DNA of 64,000 bases, taken from Coleophoma eucalyptorum. Lineage: Eukaryota; Ascomycota; Leotiomycetes; Helotiales; Dermateaceae. The stretch is taken from the NCBI GenBank assembly GCA_026120035.1, contig JALRME010000033.1, forward strand, positions 186,001 through 250,000. The letters are read 5' to 3'. Position numbers and translations under genes: made by a program. Shown piece after piece: positions 1 to 9,739 of the stretch; the stretch's first letter is position 1; every line of letters starts with the position of its first letter. The notes beneath the pieces are model-generated. The model was not told where the DNA came from and did no database searches. It saw nothing but the letters and a program-made list of their open reading frames with translations.

Positions 1-1510
1 AACTGATGCACTTCGCTCTGGATTCCGGGCGGAAGCAGCCCGAATTCGACCGTAATCGACCAAAAGGGAGGTGGATGAGGAGATAGAGGTGATGGCCGTG
101 AAGTTGCAAGAAGCACCAATGAGCATAGCTCGGAACGTCCAAGGCACTAGGTACATGATCAATGAGGAATACAGCATCCCACTGTCTCTGCTCTTCCGCT
201 AATTCAGCATCGAACCGATCCCGGGTGCTCTCATCAAACTTGTCATCGCCCTTTAGGTGGCGGCATATCTTACTAGACAGCTGGAACAGACCAATCTTAA
301 ACATTAGCACGGACATATGGGTCGGCTGACGAGAGGGCGGGGATATAGAATCCTCGCGTATGTCGGCATCGTTCACATCGGCGGGCATGGTGGCCTTGAT
401 ACTGGTCAGAAACATCAAGTCAATATCCCGAAAAGATACAGCCTGATAGGTATACAGTGAGAGCAGGCCCGCCCAACAGCGGCGCCGTCGCTCGATCTCA
501 ATGCGACTCATGGCCGGAGGTTCAGATTCTAAATTGCACTGCAACGCGAAGCCGATATGTAGCGCGGCCCCAAGGAGCGCCCAGCCTCGTTCACAGCCCT
601 CATCGTGGCCAATCTTGTAGATGACGAGTAAGAGGGCTTGGAGGGTGCTTAGCCGATATCTCGTCAAGAATTGATCCTTTGACAGACAGGTCATGGCCGT
701 TTCGCGGAACTGTCGCGCAACAGCATGCAAGTCCTGCGGCTGAGATAGGCTGGGCCAGATATCCACCAGAGCCGTGTTGTCATATTCCAACGTACTGAGC
801 CCGACCGAAAGAATCACGAACAACAAGGCTAGCCAAGAAAGATCGACTGCCGAAGGATTGCGAACAAAGGCATTATATTCCCGCTGAAAGGTTGGGCCAT
901 GCAAAATATGGAAAAATTGCGACATGTAAGTGAAATACTGGGATATGAGATATTCACAGCAAGGACTCGGCGGTACCATTGCTAGGAGGTCACTGGTTGA
1001 CGCCGGTAGGCCGGAGGGAGATGGGAAAGCAAAAGTAGCAGCTGAAGGGACGGTATCATCATGCGTAGGCGTCGACGGCTGATTCTGGATCATTTGGTTC
1101 CTGGGCCGCTGCAGCACTTCCTCCCACGGCTCACGGATCGCCGGTGGACACACGGGAAGACCGCGGTTGACGCCTTCTACCGGCGTTGCCGTGATCTCCA
1201 CTGACCCTTGGGCTGGAGACATCAACTGGGTGGCATGGGTTACGCTGGGCTGTCTCCGTGATGGCGATGCACGCTCGGCGAGCTCTGGTCTCGGCCGGGG
1301 GGAGCGAGGGCCTTTCCCTGTCCCCGCGTGGCCGTCCCTTGCATAGACACAGGCATCGACCCGGGCTCGTTGTTTGCATGTAGCGCAGGGCATCTGCCGG
1401 TCACAGCGCAACTTGGAGTGTCGACATGGCTCACAACTTGCGGGCTTCCGGGGGCGGCGCTGGTAGGTTTTGACGGTGCCTCCAGTGCCGGGCTCAGGTG
1501 GGCTCGGCAT
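1..1510 (-). CDS. Zn(II)2Cys6 fungal transcription factor, C-terminus cut by window edge
   Basis: A zinc-cluster transcriptional regulator, predicted to act in the nucleus on CGG-containing promoter sites; its target is unknown. One uninterrupted frame of about 503 codons runs from the ATG at 1510 off the left edge of the window. Residues 26-54 form the zinc cluster SCEPCRHSKLRCDRQMPC...C, with spacing C-x2-C-x6-C-x5-C-x2-C-x8-C. A Pro/Arg/Ser-rich linker follows. From about residue 170 comes a fungal-specific transcription factor domain, including a typical EIERRRRCWAGLLSLY segment near residue 330. The start was chosen because it is the first ATG before the cluster, giving the short basic leader normal for the family. 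No intron is needed in the visible part. The length so far fits the usual 600-750 residues. Family assignment is firm; pathway is unknown. Confidence 0.9.
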   Translation of the reverse strand, partial: MPSPPEPGTGGTVKTYQRRPRKPASCEPCRHSKLRCDRQMPCATCKQRARVDACVYARDGHAGTGKGPRSPRPRPELAERASPSRRQPSVTHATQLMSPAQGSVEITATPVEGVNRGLPVCPPAIREPWEEVLQRPRNQMIQNQPSTPTHDDTVPSAATFAFPSPSGLPASTSDLLAMVPPSPCCEYLISQYFTYMSQFFHILHGPTFQREYNAFVRNPSAVDLSWLALLFVILSVGLSTLEYDNTALVDIWPSLSQPQDLHAVARQFRETAMTCLSKDQFLTRYRLSTLQALLLVIYKIGHDEGCERGWALLGAALHIGFALQCNLESEPPAMSRIEIERRRRCWAGLLSLYTYQAVSFRDIDLMFLTSIKATMPADVNDADIREDSISPPSRQPTHMSVLMFKIGLFQLSSKICRHLKGDDKFDESTRDRFDAELAEEQRQWDAVFLIDHVPSALDVPSYAHWCFLQLHGHHLYLLIHLPFGRLRSNSGCFRPESRAKCIS

Positions 1511-2128
1511 GGGTTGCGATCTCCTCTGGCGCACCGTTGCTTCTCAAGTCCGATAGACGACGAAATGGATTCCGATGGTGGTAGATGGGGTGGAGAGGCC
1601 CAGTCCGCCCGAGACCAAGATGGATGTGGTTGTAGCTTCGGACGGGCGTGGAAGTGGAATCAAATGCGGATTTGCGCTGCGCCGAGCGGAGGGCCGCGGA
1701 GGAGGGCGGCGGAGAACCGACGATGCCTGTTTGGGCGACATTGCCAGCATTTCGGCCACCTTAATGCGCAAATAGAGATCCGGCTGGCGACGTCCTGACT
1801 ATATGACAACGACAGAATTCACATGCTTTGCAAGCCACCACCTTCTTAAGCTTAATGGCTATTGCCATTACGTGCTGATCTTTGTCAAAGCTAATACAAC
1901 TAGAATATTAAGCTTGGTTTACCAACCTATCAACTGATATGTAGGAGCGCTGTTACTACCCGAGAGTAGGCTTGTAAATCACTAAGTATTCGGAGATGGT
2001 TTTTGGAGTTGGAAATAGAGGATTTCATTCATAGATCGACCCTTTTTTTACATTTACATAACCGCTACCTCTCCGGGCATTTATCGTACTCTGGGCGTGA
2101 TTTCCTTGGCACTCCCATCAACTCTAAA
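1511..2128. other. intergenic, upstream of the zinc-cluster gene
   Basis: This holds the 5' flank of the regulator and the 3' flank of the secreted-protein remnant. The part next to the regulator is GC-rich and the part from 1800 is AT-rich. No coding, RNA or repeat signal was recognised. Confidence 0.5.
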
Positions 2129-2679
2129 TTAACCGTTATGCTGAGAGGAGCCGATAGTCGTAGTATAAAAGTCCAGCCCATCATAGTGGTTCATATATCC
2201 CATAGCTTGTGGATCTCCTGCGCTATAGACCGTCCCCGAAACATACAATCCACATTCGCCGGTGATATATGCCATGTAATTGCCGTAGTTGGGCCCTATG
2301 TTGACCGCTCCATCCAAGAAGTTACAGAAGAATGCAACTACACTGCCCAGGATGGAATAAAAGTTGTAGTTCGCTGGAACGGTATAATCGTTGGCTACTA
2401 GCTGAGATTCCATGTCGGCCACGGCTGCATCACAATCGGCGTTATTCATGCTCAACCCATATCCGCAGTAGGTATTGGATGCACGTTTGAAGATGGTTTC
2501 CGGATCAAGTTCTCGGGCGCTGATTGAGGGTGAAGAGGCAATTTGTCTTTCGTGAACTTCATTGCCGCGTTCGTCGATGTGAACTGCATATAGACCGTCT
2601 CGAGTTCCCGGGGGTATTGTAAACGCTTGCGTAAGGGATGCAAGTGCAAGTACTTTAAGAAATGCGGTAGGGAAGACAT
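2129..2679 (-). pseudogene. small secreted cysteine-containing protein, frame broken in the signal peptide
   Basis: The reading frame that ends at 2129 encodes about 170 residues with four cysteines (NTYCGYG, DCDAAV, FFCNFL, GECGLYV), enough for two disulfides. Its upstream part reads as a hydrophobic secretion leader (FLKVLALASLTQAF) followed by a propeptide-like stretch. The only suitable ATG, at 2679, lies in a different frame. The leader frame is closed by a TAA directly upstream and has no ATG. A one-base deletion or two-base insertion around 2650-2665 would explain this; so would an unrecognised upstream exon or a sequencing error. It looks like an extracellular effector-type protein of unknown function, and I do not recognise the family. 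Confidence 0.5.
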
Positions 2680-2872
2680 CTTGTTACCGGTTGGGATACG
2701 ATGTAAAGTCCTCGGGAGAAAATGAAAAGCAAGATGAGAGTGAACAGCGGCAATTTCTTTCGAGGAGATGCCTTGTTTATAACTTTTATGTCAACAAGAA
2801 AGTTAAAGCGTGCTATCTACCTAGTCCGCTCGTGGAGTGCTGTGCCAATTCCAGCCTGTTGAGGAACCTTAC

Positions 2873-3460
2873 CTACGGCCACCATATCCAATGACAGAAG
2901 ATATTCAGAGTTTGATAGTAAATCGAAAATGTACAGTATGACTTCTTGAAGTGCTCAAAATAATCCTCAGCATTCTTCCCCGCGTCAAATCCCATCATCC
3001 AGTCAGGCCTTGGAGTCGCAGGCGCACCGGGATGAGCCTCTACAAACTCCTTCGTCCACTCCACCTTATGATAATCGTCGCGGTTGCTTACGCTCGCCAT
3101 GTGAAGGACGTGCGAACGATTGAAGCGCATTCTCTCAAAGACCATAAGCGCCAGCTTCACGTCACCTTTGAGACGGTGTAGTGCGACAGCAACTGTGTTC
3201 CCTTGCTCGAGTGCCTGCGATCCGCCTTTTCCCGAGGACGGGAGATGGGAGTGTGCTGCGTCGCCTATTACTACCATGCGTGAAGATGGTGCGAAATGTA
3301 TCTCCACTCCAATCTCCTTTGCGTAGTCGATGACAATCTGGTGTATTTCTCCACGATGCCCAGCAAACTTGCGCCAGTAGTAATTCAGCTTCGCGTTCCA
3401 TTCCTCCTCACATAGAAATGCGTCGTCGTGCGCATTGAATTGAAATTTATCCGCTTGGTT
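2873..3460 (-). pseudogene. FAD-dependent monooxygenase (salicylate hydroxylase type), internally deleted remnant
   Basis: A class A flavoprotein monooxygenase remnant. The C-terminal FAD-binding block is clear: RMVVIGDAAHSHLPSSGKGG, followed by the ALEQGNTVAVAL helix. Upstream in the same open frame is HRGEIHQIVIDYAKEIGVEI, which in intact members lies near residue 110-140 and precedes the substrate-binding domain. Here it joins directly to the GD motif, so roughly 150 residues of the middle are missing. The N-terminal GxGxxG FAD motif is absent, and a TAG at 3461-3463 closes the frame. The 3' end also reads out of the expected exon. The gene cannot encode a working enzyme and is interpreted as a deletion pseudogene. 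Confidence 0.7.
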
Positions 3461-3625
3461 CTATCTATGCTGCCTCATTCATTTCTCCTACCGCACTTTA
3501 TCATACCGGCAACCATAGCCAGGTAGAAGCCATAGATACATTTTCGACCCTAGGCTTCCTTCGTGACAATGCCCCAATATTTGCCCTGGCATTCTCATAA
3601 CCTCTGTGGTCGTTGTACCCACCTT

Positions 3626-3786
3626 TGTTCACCTGTACTCAACTGTGCTCACTTATGCTCACCTTTAAAACAGCGAAATGAGAGGGCTAAAGAGAGCAGG
3701 CGAGAGAAACTGCCTTATGAAATCTGATGCTTGTGTATGGCAGAGCGGACGGGATGCCCAATTCTCCTTAGTCTATGGTCGTATGT
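3626..3786 (-). repeat. 5S-derived chimeric repeat (copy 1): 5S head plus decamer-tailed body
   Basis: Read on the minus strand, 3786-3724 matches nucleotides 1-63 of the 119-nt 5S-like gene at 9048-9166. It then switches to an unrelated body of about 60 bp that ends in at least four degenerate decamers (AGGTGAGCAT-like, 3626-3665). The same junction, body and decamers recur at 14528-14678, so the fusion was inherited as a unit. The head keeps the region of the internal A-box but lacks the C-box half of a 5S promoter. A dispersed Pol III-derived element is the best reading; a decayed 5S gene with a captured flank is the alternative. Confidence 0.6.
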
Positions 3787-3862
3787 GGAGGCTATACTAG
3801 CTATTTAAATTTATATTTCAGGTCTGCGTATGGTTAGATATGAGCAGCAAAAGAGAAAGAAA
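3787..3862 (-). repeat. conserved 76-bp spacer between 5S-like units (copy 1)
   Basis: This spacer lies between the chimeric unit and the 5S-like unit at 3863. It is closely similar to the spacers at 9167-9243 (77 bp) and 14679-14754 (76 bp). On the minus strand it begins with a T-rich tract, typical of Pol III termination, and has an AT-rich TATAAAT-like block about 20-40 bp before the next 5S start. Confidence 0.6.
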
Positions 3863-3980
3863 ACATACAAGGTTAGGTATTCGCTGGTGGCGAACCACCC
3901 AATTATTAATCTACCGGCTTAAGGCTTATGTATGGTAGAGCGGACGGAATGCTCGGTTCTCCTCGATCTATGTTCATTCC
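3863..3980 (-). pseudogene. degenerate 5S rRNA gene copy
   Basis: A 118-bp match to the whole 5S-like gene at 9048-9166, with many substitutions, several of them G:C to A:T. The last ten bases corresponding to the 5' end of 5S are badly eroded, so helix I cannot form. It is the upstream partner (minus-strand sense) of the chimeric unit at 3626-3786. Confidence 0.6.
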
Positions 3981-4134
3981 GACAATAACTGTTGTTGGGG
4001 TAATTTACATCACTTTTTAAGCACACAAGGCGGACAATGCCTTCTCTTAACCGAAGCATCATGACCTGTATCTTGATTCTATCTAGGCTTGTACTCATGT
4101 CATTTCTTATCCCTCCTAATACCGAACTGTGGAC

Positions 4135-5082
4135 TTAGTATTTTTGATGTCCAACTCCACTAATATTTTGAGCAATATCTCTTAAAACCTCTTCCCCATG
4201 GTATACCAGAACACCACTACGTCCAACTCCTTCGAAAATCTTCAGCTCAGCCCCATTCATTCTCTCTTGTGTATGACTCGCACTTTTTACCGGCACATAC
4301 ATATCTGCCGACCCATGCCATAACTTGACTCTTACTCCATTAGCGCCACATAGTATCTCATTTACGTCGAAATCCCATTCTGTGGCTGCGAGTTTGACGT
4401 CCTGTCCTATTCCTTTACCATCAACCCTGAGCGCTTCTCTCATGGGATCATATAGAACAATTATTTTTGTTTCTCGTAGAGTATTTTGCTCTACCTCGGG
4501 ATATTTTTCCAATTCTTTGTCGCTCGCCTTATAGAAAGCTGTTGGATCCGCACTTCGCGCTAGACCGCCCATATGACTTTCAAGTGAGGAGCCAACGTGG
4601 GATGACACTCCAGAGGTAATTGCTTTTACAACCGGTTGCATAAGAATTTGCCATGGATTATATATTGTACAAGTCCCTTTGAAGCTAAAGGGATAAACTC
4701 CACCCATGATTTCCACAGCAAGGAGTCGGGAAGACGGAATTATCCTCGCACACGCAAGAGCATAGACAGCCCCGCCTGAATATGCTAGGATTGAGAATGT
4801 AGGCAATTGGAGATAGTCAGCTAGAGCGACTATATCACGTGGCCAGTCCATGATTTTGCGCTTTTCTTGGAAGGTGGAGAGGCCCATGCCTGGTCGATCA
4901 ATGGCAATGATACGGAGGTTGAGGGACATGGCATATGAAGAAAGAATTGCGGCTTCAAGGCGAGAGGAGCGGAGACCATGGAAGTATAAGATATTATGGG
5001 CAGTAGGAGAGGAGGAACCGTAGAAGGCATAGCCGAGGAGACGCCTATTAGGGAGGGTGATTGTTTGTGATGATGGATCCAT
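4135..5082 (-). CDS. alpha/beta hydrolase, intronless
   Basis: A 315-residue alpha/beta-hydrolase-fold enzyme with no signal peptide, so probably cytosolic. All elements of the fold are visible: the oxyanion region ILYFHGLRSSR (31-41), the strand IIAIDRPGMGLS (58-69), the nucleophile elbow AYSGGA with Ser102, an acid in HGSADMYVP (Asp260) and the catalytic His295 in LVYHGEEVL. The length matches small single-domain hydrolases. The substrate cannot be read from sequence; proline iminopeptidase-like, esterase and epoxide-hydrolase-like activities are all possible. The next gene upstream, an aldo/keto reductase, lies on the same strand about 840 bp away with its own promoter, so a functional link is not implied. 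Confidence 0.85.
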   Translation of the reverse strand: MDPSSQTITLPNRRLLGYAFYGSSSPTAHNILYFHGLRSSRLEAAILSSYAMSLNLRIIAIDRPGMGLSTFQEKRKIMDWPRDIVALADYLQLPTFSILAYSGGAVYALACARIIPSSRLLAVEIMGGVYPFSFKGTCTIYNPWQILMQPVVKAITSGVSSHVGSSLESHMGGLARSADPTAFYKASDKELEKYPEVEQNTLRETKIIVLYDPMREALRVDGKGIGQDVKLAATEWDFDVNEILCGANGVRVKLWHGSADMYVPVKSASHTQERMNGAELKIFEGVGRSGVLVYHGEEVLRDIAQNISGVGHQKY

Positions 5083-5925
5083 AGTTGAAGAAATGAAGCC
5101 TTAAGGTACTGGGAAAACAAAAACATCAATATCCTAGAGTACTCGGAATCAGAGGTATATTTATACTATGGTTGGTGGAAGACTAGATAATAATGTTATA
5201 TTGACAAAGGTGCTAATATATTCGCCAGCGGCACAGCAAGCCAAAGGGCCCCATAGGATCTAAACACAAGCGACAGCTGCGTATCCACAGCGGTCGGCGA
5301 GGACGATCTACATCCCCGTATTTGAGTGAGATTTTACCGTATGGAGATATGAATGGGGTCAACCCCCCCCCCTATGAGGCTGAAATCGTGTTCAAATTTG
5401 AAAGTGCCATTACTAACAAAACAAGAAGGATTCAAACCCCTCCCTCCTTATTCAGCCCCAGACCCACCCTTTGATATCAACGCCAAGTCCTAATTTTGCT
5501 CGTCATTTTAAAAATCTACCTCAGGTGAGTTTATCCTAGTCATTTCTATTTATGAGCTGTGGGTGGCGCTGAGGTCGTCCCATCGCTAGCAATCTCGCCC
5601 CAAATCTGCTAAGATCTGGGGGTGTAAAATCCCAAGGGCTACCTTCCTTGGTACTGCTCAAAACACATCTAAGATTTCGAGCTGGCCATGGTAAAGGATG
5701 GCTAGAAGGAAGGTGATTTTGGAGTGAAGGATAAAATCACTGGTCAAACACAAAACTTTACGCAAACAAGCACTCTACAGACATCGACTCACCTGCAAAG
5801 GCACCACGCTCGGGAATTCTTTTTGACGGAATCGGTGGTCTGTGTGATATGACTACGATTTGCTTCTTCATTTTATGGGTAATCGCTGACTCTATCAGAG
5901 GTAATAAAGCCAAGTAGTGTGGCCT
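5083..5925. other. intergenic between hydrolase and aldo/keto reductase
   Basis: No coding or RNA signal was recognised. The region contains a run of nine C residues near 5366 and AT-rich promoter-like sequence just upstream of the hydrolase start. Confidence 0.5.
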
Positions 5926-7078
5926 TCACAGTACAAGTCGCGCCTTGGGCAAATATGGTTCTTCGAGGTAGTTGATATCCTCCTCGCTCAGCTGAAACTT
6001 GGTTGCTTCGACAGCCTCATCAATTCTCTCCTTCTTATTCAGGCCCACGATTGGACACATGTTTTTGCTCAGAGTCCATGCAATTGTAACTTGAGCCATA
6101 GTTTTTCCAAGCTTCTTTGCAACCTCCTCAACGCGATTGACAATTTCTTCATCGGCCTGATCATATCTTCCCCGAACCAGCAGCTGGAGACCGGGGTCTT
6201 TCTCTTCTCGAAGAGTGTTTCGAGTGCCCCATGGACGGGCCAAGGCGCCCCGAGCAACAGGTGACCAGGGAATCAGGCCGATACCAGTGTTGTTGCAGTA
6301 CGGAATCATTTCGTGTTCTTCTTCCCTGTAGATCAAGTTGTGGTAGTTCTGCATAGAGATAAATTTATGCCAGTCATGCTGGTCAGCAATAGTTTGTAGC
6401 TGTTGAAATTCCCATGCTGCCATACTGGAAGCTCCAAGATATCGTACTTTTCCAGACACCACAACATCATTTAGGGCCCGCATGGTCTCCTCGAATGGTA
6501 CCGAACGATCTAGACGATGGATCTGCAATACATCGATATATGTTCCGAGTCTCGCAATGCTCTGATCGACAGCATCGAGAATATGCTTACGACTTAAGCC
6601 GGTTTGATTGAGAAGCTCGCCATCGTTGGCTATAGTCGAGCCTGGCTGATTGGATGGAGTGTCGGGGGTGACACCAAAATAGATTTTGGTGAGGATGACG
6701 AGCTTTTCTCGAGGAAGATTGAACTTCTTGATGGCTTTGCCAATAATCTGTTCAGACTGACCATGAGAATAGAGATCAGCAGTGTCCCAAGTGCGAATTC
6801 CGGCTTTGAATGCGTATTCCAGTAGAGGAAGTGACTCTTCTTCGTTAAGAACCCAACCTTGCCATTCTGGCGTCCCAAAGCTCATTGCGCCACTATTGAC
6901 GTTAGCATAGAACAGGAATAGGACTGTATAGCATAGCGTACAGGATGACTCTTGACACCTTGAGGCCGGACTTGCCCAGGTACTGATATAGGCCTTTGGT
7001 TGCTGGTTCGGTACTCACCGCTACTTGCATGGAGCGGGATGAACTCTTGACAGCGTATTTAAAGGAGGAGTCCGACAT
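5926..7078 (-). CDS. aldo/keto reductase
   Basis: An NADP-dependent aldo/keto reductase of 367 residues in two exons, 7078-6942 and 6892-5926, with a 49-bp GT-AG intron at 6893-6941. The intron was placed so that exon 1, ending QYLGKSGLKVSRVIL, joins GAMSFGTPEWQG without a break; that is the conserved start of the barrel. Catalytic elements are present: DTADLYS with the active Asp and Tyr, LTK with the Lys, and QIHRLD with the His. The C-terminal cofactor segment PWSPVARGALARP and the closing P-I-V-G block are also intact. The extra 30 residues before the barrel are common in fungal members related to YajO and the aflatoxin-pathway reductases. The substrate is unknown; such enzymes reduce aldehydes and ketones in the cytosol. 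Confidence 0.88.
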
Positions 7079-7894
7079 TTTGTGAGCGTTGAACGTGGAA
7101 GATGTCAGAAAATATGGCAGTGGTGCTGGATCACAATGTGTACCTTGAGCTCTTCTTACATTCAGTATTCTCCGGCACCAATTATGCGATATATATACAT
7201 GGCACTAATATATATAAAGTTACTTATGCTTCCACACCAATATCGGCGTTAAACTTAAGCCCGATAGTTGGGATGGAGTTGCGGGGATAAGCTAAATCCG
7301 TGCAAGGTATAACTGGTGCGGAGAGATCCCTCTAGGCCTACAGACCCAACGGCAAAACATCTCCTTTGACTCCTTATGGGTTTGATAGGTCGCATCTGCC
7401 AATTCGGAATCTGCTAACCATGACTCAAAGACGGTATAGATACGTGATGGCCGCTTCATGCCTCTGTTGGGGTAATCGGAGGACATAGATATATCGAAGA
7501 ATATATTGAATTCAATGGTGTCATGGTCGTCAGCTATAATAGAGTTACCATACCTATGTCACTTCGGGACTTTGGGTACGAGATATAGGAAGCAAATTAT
7601 TCTTGAAATAGCGAGTATAGCTTTCAATTTTATACGGGATGTTTCTATACTAAATATGATGTTAACAAGTGATTACAATCGCCAAACTTCAGATAGGCCT
7701 CCTTAGAGCTATAAGCAATTAACAATGAGGGGTGAACTAGGTTCGTGTTCATTCTACTAGGTTTAATGCTGATTTTATTAAGAGTTTATTAATGTTGTCT
7801 ACCTCTTATTTCAGCTGTAATAACAAATCAAAATGTGAGGTAAAAATGTAAATATCTCTTCTAAGTAAGTATGATGGAGGTCCTTAGCAATACA

Positions 7895-7925
7895 CCTATT
7901 CTGTTTGTACTACAAACAGAATAGG
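7895..7925. repeat. perfect 31-bp palindrome
   Basis: CCTATTCTGTTTGTA, one C, then its exact reverse complement: 15-bp arms with a 1-bp centre. It lies 43 bp before a pair of 40-bp direct repeats, as seen at the ends of some small foldback or hAT-like elements. Confidence 0.7.
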
Positions 7926-7968
7926 CATCGATCCGACCTCTATAGTAATACTGCGTAATTACAAACAA

Positions 7969-8045
7969 GTGGTGTTTGTAGTGAGGTACAAATACGGGTA
8001 CAAGCAGGGTGGTGTTTGTAGCAAAGTACAAGCACGGGTACTAGC
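7969..8045. repeat. 40-bp direct repeat, two copies
   Basis: Units start at 7969 and 8009 and share GTGGTGTTTGTAG, a GTACAA block and ACGGGTAC. The word TTTGTA also occurs in the palindrome just upstream, so the whole 7895-8045 block may be one subterminal structure. Confidence 0.6.
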
Positions 8046-9047
8046 TCATCGTCGAGTGGTCCATAACGGGAATCAACACCCAGAATCAATCACTGAACTC
8101 ACCAGACAATAGTAGCACACTGCATAGGGCGTTTGGCCCCTAGGTCAGCTAATGAAACCTCTCTCCTAGCATAGCAATACGCTCGCTGGGCGTGCGAAAT
8201 GCTGTTTCAAGATCTTAGTTCTTGGTTGATAAATATTCTGTATATTTTTAGAACTATAGCTCAGTTCGCATAATGATGGTCATAACAGAAAGCTTTCAAC
8301 CCGTGACAAGTTGGTACTTTTCCTACAGAGGGAGTACTAAAAATCGTTCGCGAGACAGAAGAAAAACCTAAGGAAAAAAAAACCACGAGGGCGATCACAT
8401 AAACGTCGGATCAAACAAGTAGTGAAGGAAATTAAAGAAGAAGAACTAGAAAATAGTTCAAGATATTTGGAATTAAAATTAGTTGAGTATGTAGCTCGTA
8501 GAACAAGATCAAGTAGGATGGTTTAGAAATTGTGCCCGAGTTCCCTAGGACTCACGTTATATAATATTTACTTTATATTGTTAGGGTATTTCAGGTTACA
8601 GGCCTATGCAATATGATATTATCTAAGAAAATAAGAAAGGGCGAATAGCAATAATTATTTAGACCCTAAATATTGTTGGAATCAAAGAGTCATACAATAT
8701 ACTTTGCTTGTACTCTAGGCGTCTACCAAGTACTTAAGGTAGACTCTTCTAGTCTGTCACAATCAAGAGCTTTTCAACTTCAAAAAGTGCACTCCAAACT
8801 CTTCGTCTTTTCGGGCAACAAATATTAATTGATGTCTTAATAGCCATAAATTAGATAGACTTAGGACTTTGAAAATTGGTTATAAGCCTATTGCTCTACG
8901 TAGAGATTTAAGAATTTCTATAAAAGATATACAGAGATAGAAGGATATTAAGGCTATAGATTTTGGTACATGTTCAAGTAGCTCACTCCCTTCTGTGTGG
9001 CTCTTTCGCCAGTGAAGTACGTTGAGGCAAAAGAAAAATAGACAAAA

Positions 9048-9166
9048 ACATACAACAGTAGGTATTCGCTGGTGGTCACCCACCCAACTACTAATCTACC
9101 GATCTGAGGCTTGTGTATGGCAGAGCGGACGGGATGCCCAATTCTCCTCAGTCTATGGTCGTATGT
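9048..9166 (-). rRNA. 5S rRNA gene (possible variant or pseudogene)
   Basis: The minus strand gives a 119-nt sequence, the normal 5S length, beginning ACATACGACCATAG and ending TGTTGTATGT. The ends pair over nine positions to form helix I. The conserved CCCGTCCGCTC loop region is present, as is the TTGGGTGGGTGACCACCAGC block around the internal C-box. Helix II differs from the fungal 5S consensus as I remember it, but pairs internally (CTGAGG with CCTCAG), suggesting compensated change rather than random decay. A T-rich tract follows the 3' end and an AT-rich TATA-like block lies upstream in the spacer. It may be a functional 5S isotype; dispersed 5S genes are normal in filamentous ascomycetes. 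Confidence 0.7.
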
Positions 9167-9243
9167 GGCAGTTACATTCCTTATTTGAATTTATATTCCG
9201 GTCCTCCGCGCATGGCTAGATGTGAGAAGCAAAAGAGAAACAA
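9167..9243 (-). repeat. conserved 77-bp spacer between 5S-like units (copy 2)
   Basis: Same sequence class as 3787-3862 and 14679-14754. It gives a repeat period of about 196 bp when added to a 119-bp 5S unit. Confidence 0.6.
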
Positions 9244-9276
9244 ACATACAACAGTAGTTATTTGCTGATGATGGTG
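9244..9276 (-). pseudogene. truncated 5S rRNA fragment
   Basis: Only about 33 bp corresponding to the 3' end of 5S (minus strand) remain before the match is lost. It is the leftover neighbour of the unit at 9048-9166 and shows that the locus was once a tandem array. Confidence 0.5.
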
Positions 9277-9739
9277 AGTTGTGGTGATTCGAGGTGCTCC
9301 GAGGTGATCCGAAGTAATCCCCTCGTATGTGTGATATATAGATAGGTAGGCCTGTACCTACGGGTTATAGAGGTGATTAGGGGGGACGCGAGTAACTAAT
9401 ACAAGTTTCTGTAAGTATAGACATATATCCAATAGATAGATGGCAGTTTCTTGCTTTCAGACATAATTATACGTGATTTAGAATCCCCTTGAAAAAATAG
9501 CGCCTAAAGCTATTACTCTGGAAGAGCGGATTGCTCATGCTAGACCACGTTATACCCACGAGAGTATGACTGCTCGTAAATTGACCAAAATATGAAAACG
9601 TGACTCCTAGGGAACTCGGATACTTTTTCTACACCACCATCTTCCTTTCCTGCAAAAAAAAGAAAGATCGAGGATATACATACGGTGACGACCACATCTC
9701 CAACATGGTCTCCAAATCAACGCTCCCATGGATATACAC
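9277..9739. other. AT-rich flank without a gene
   Basis: No gene was recognised. The stretch lies between the 5S-like units and the glucanase remnant. Confidence 0.4.

Larger units (their letters stand above)
3461..4134. other. gene-free stretch carrying 5S-derived repeats
   Basis: Apart from the 5S-related units annotated separately at 3626-3980, this region is AT-rich and shows no gene. It separates the monooxygenase remnant from the 3' end of the hydrolase gene. Confidence 0.5.
7079..9047. other. AT-rich gene-free region
   Basis: About 2 kb with no recognisable intact gene. It holds the 31-bp palindrome and 40-bp tandem repeat annotated separately. A short open stretch at 8353-8526 encodes a Lys/Arg-rich then Glu-rich peptide (PRGRSHKRRIKQVVKEIKEE) that could be the tail of a decayed transposon protein. 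Base composition and lack of codon structure suggest an old transposon or mutated insertion bed. Confidence 0.4.

Noticed and set aside
1328..1798. Plus-strand frame of 156 codons over the zinc-cluster gene
   Set aside because: It overlaps the well-supported minus-strand regulator and has no protein-like features.
2003..2401. Plus-strand open frame across the secreted-protein remnant
   Set aside because: Antisense of the Cys-containing protein; no start context or domain.
8353..8526. Basic/acidic peptide as a transposase
   Set aside because: Only 57 codons without a DDE or helix-turn-helix motif. It is mentioned in the gap description but is too weak to call.
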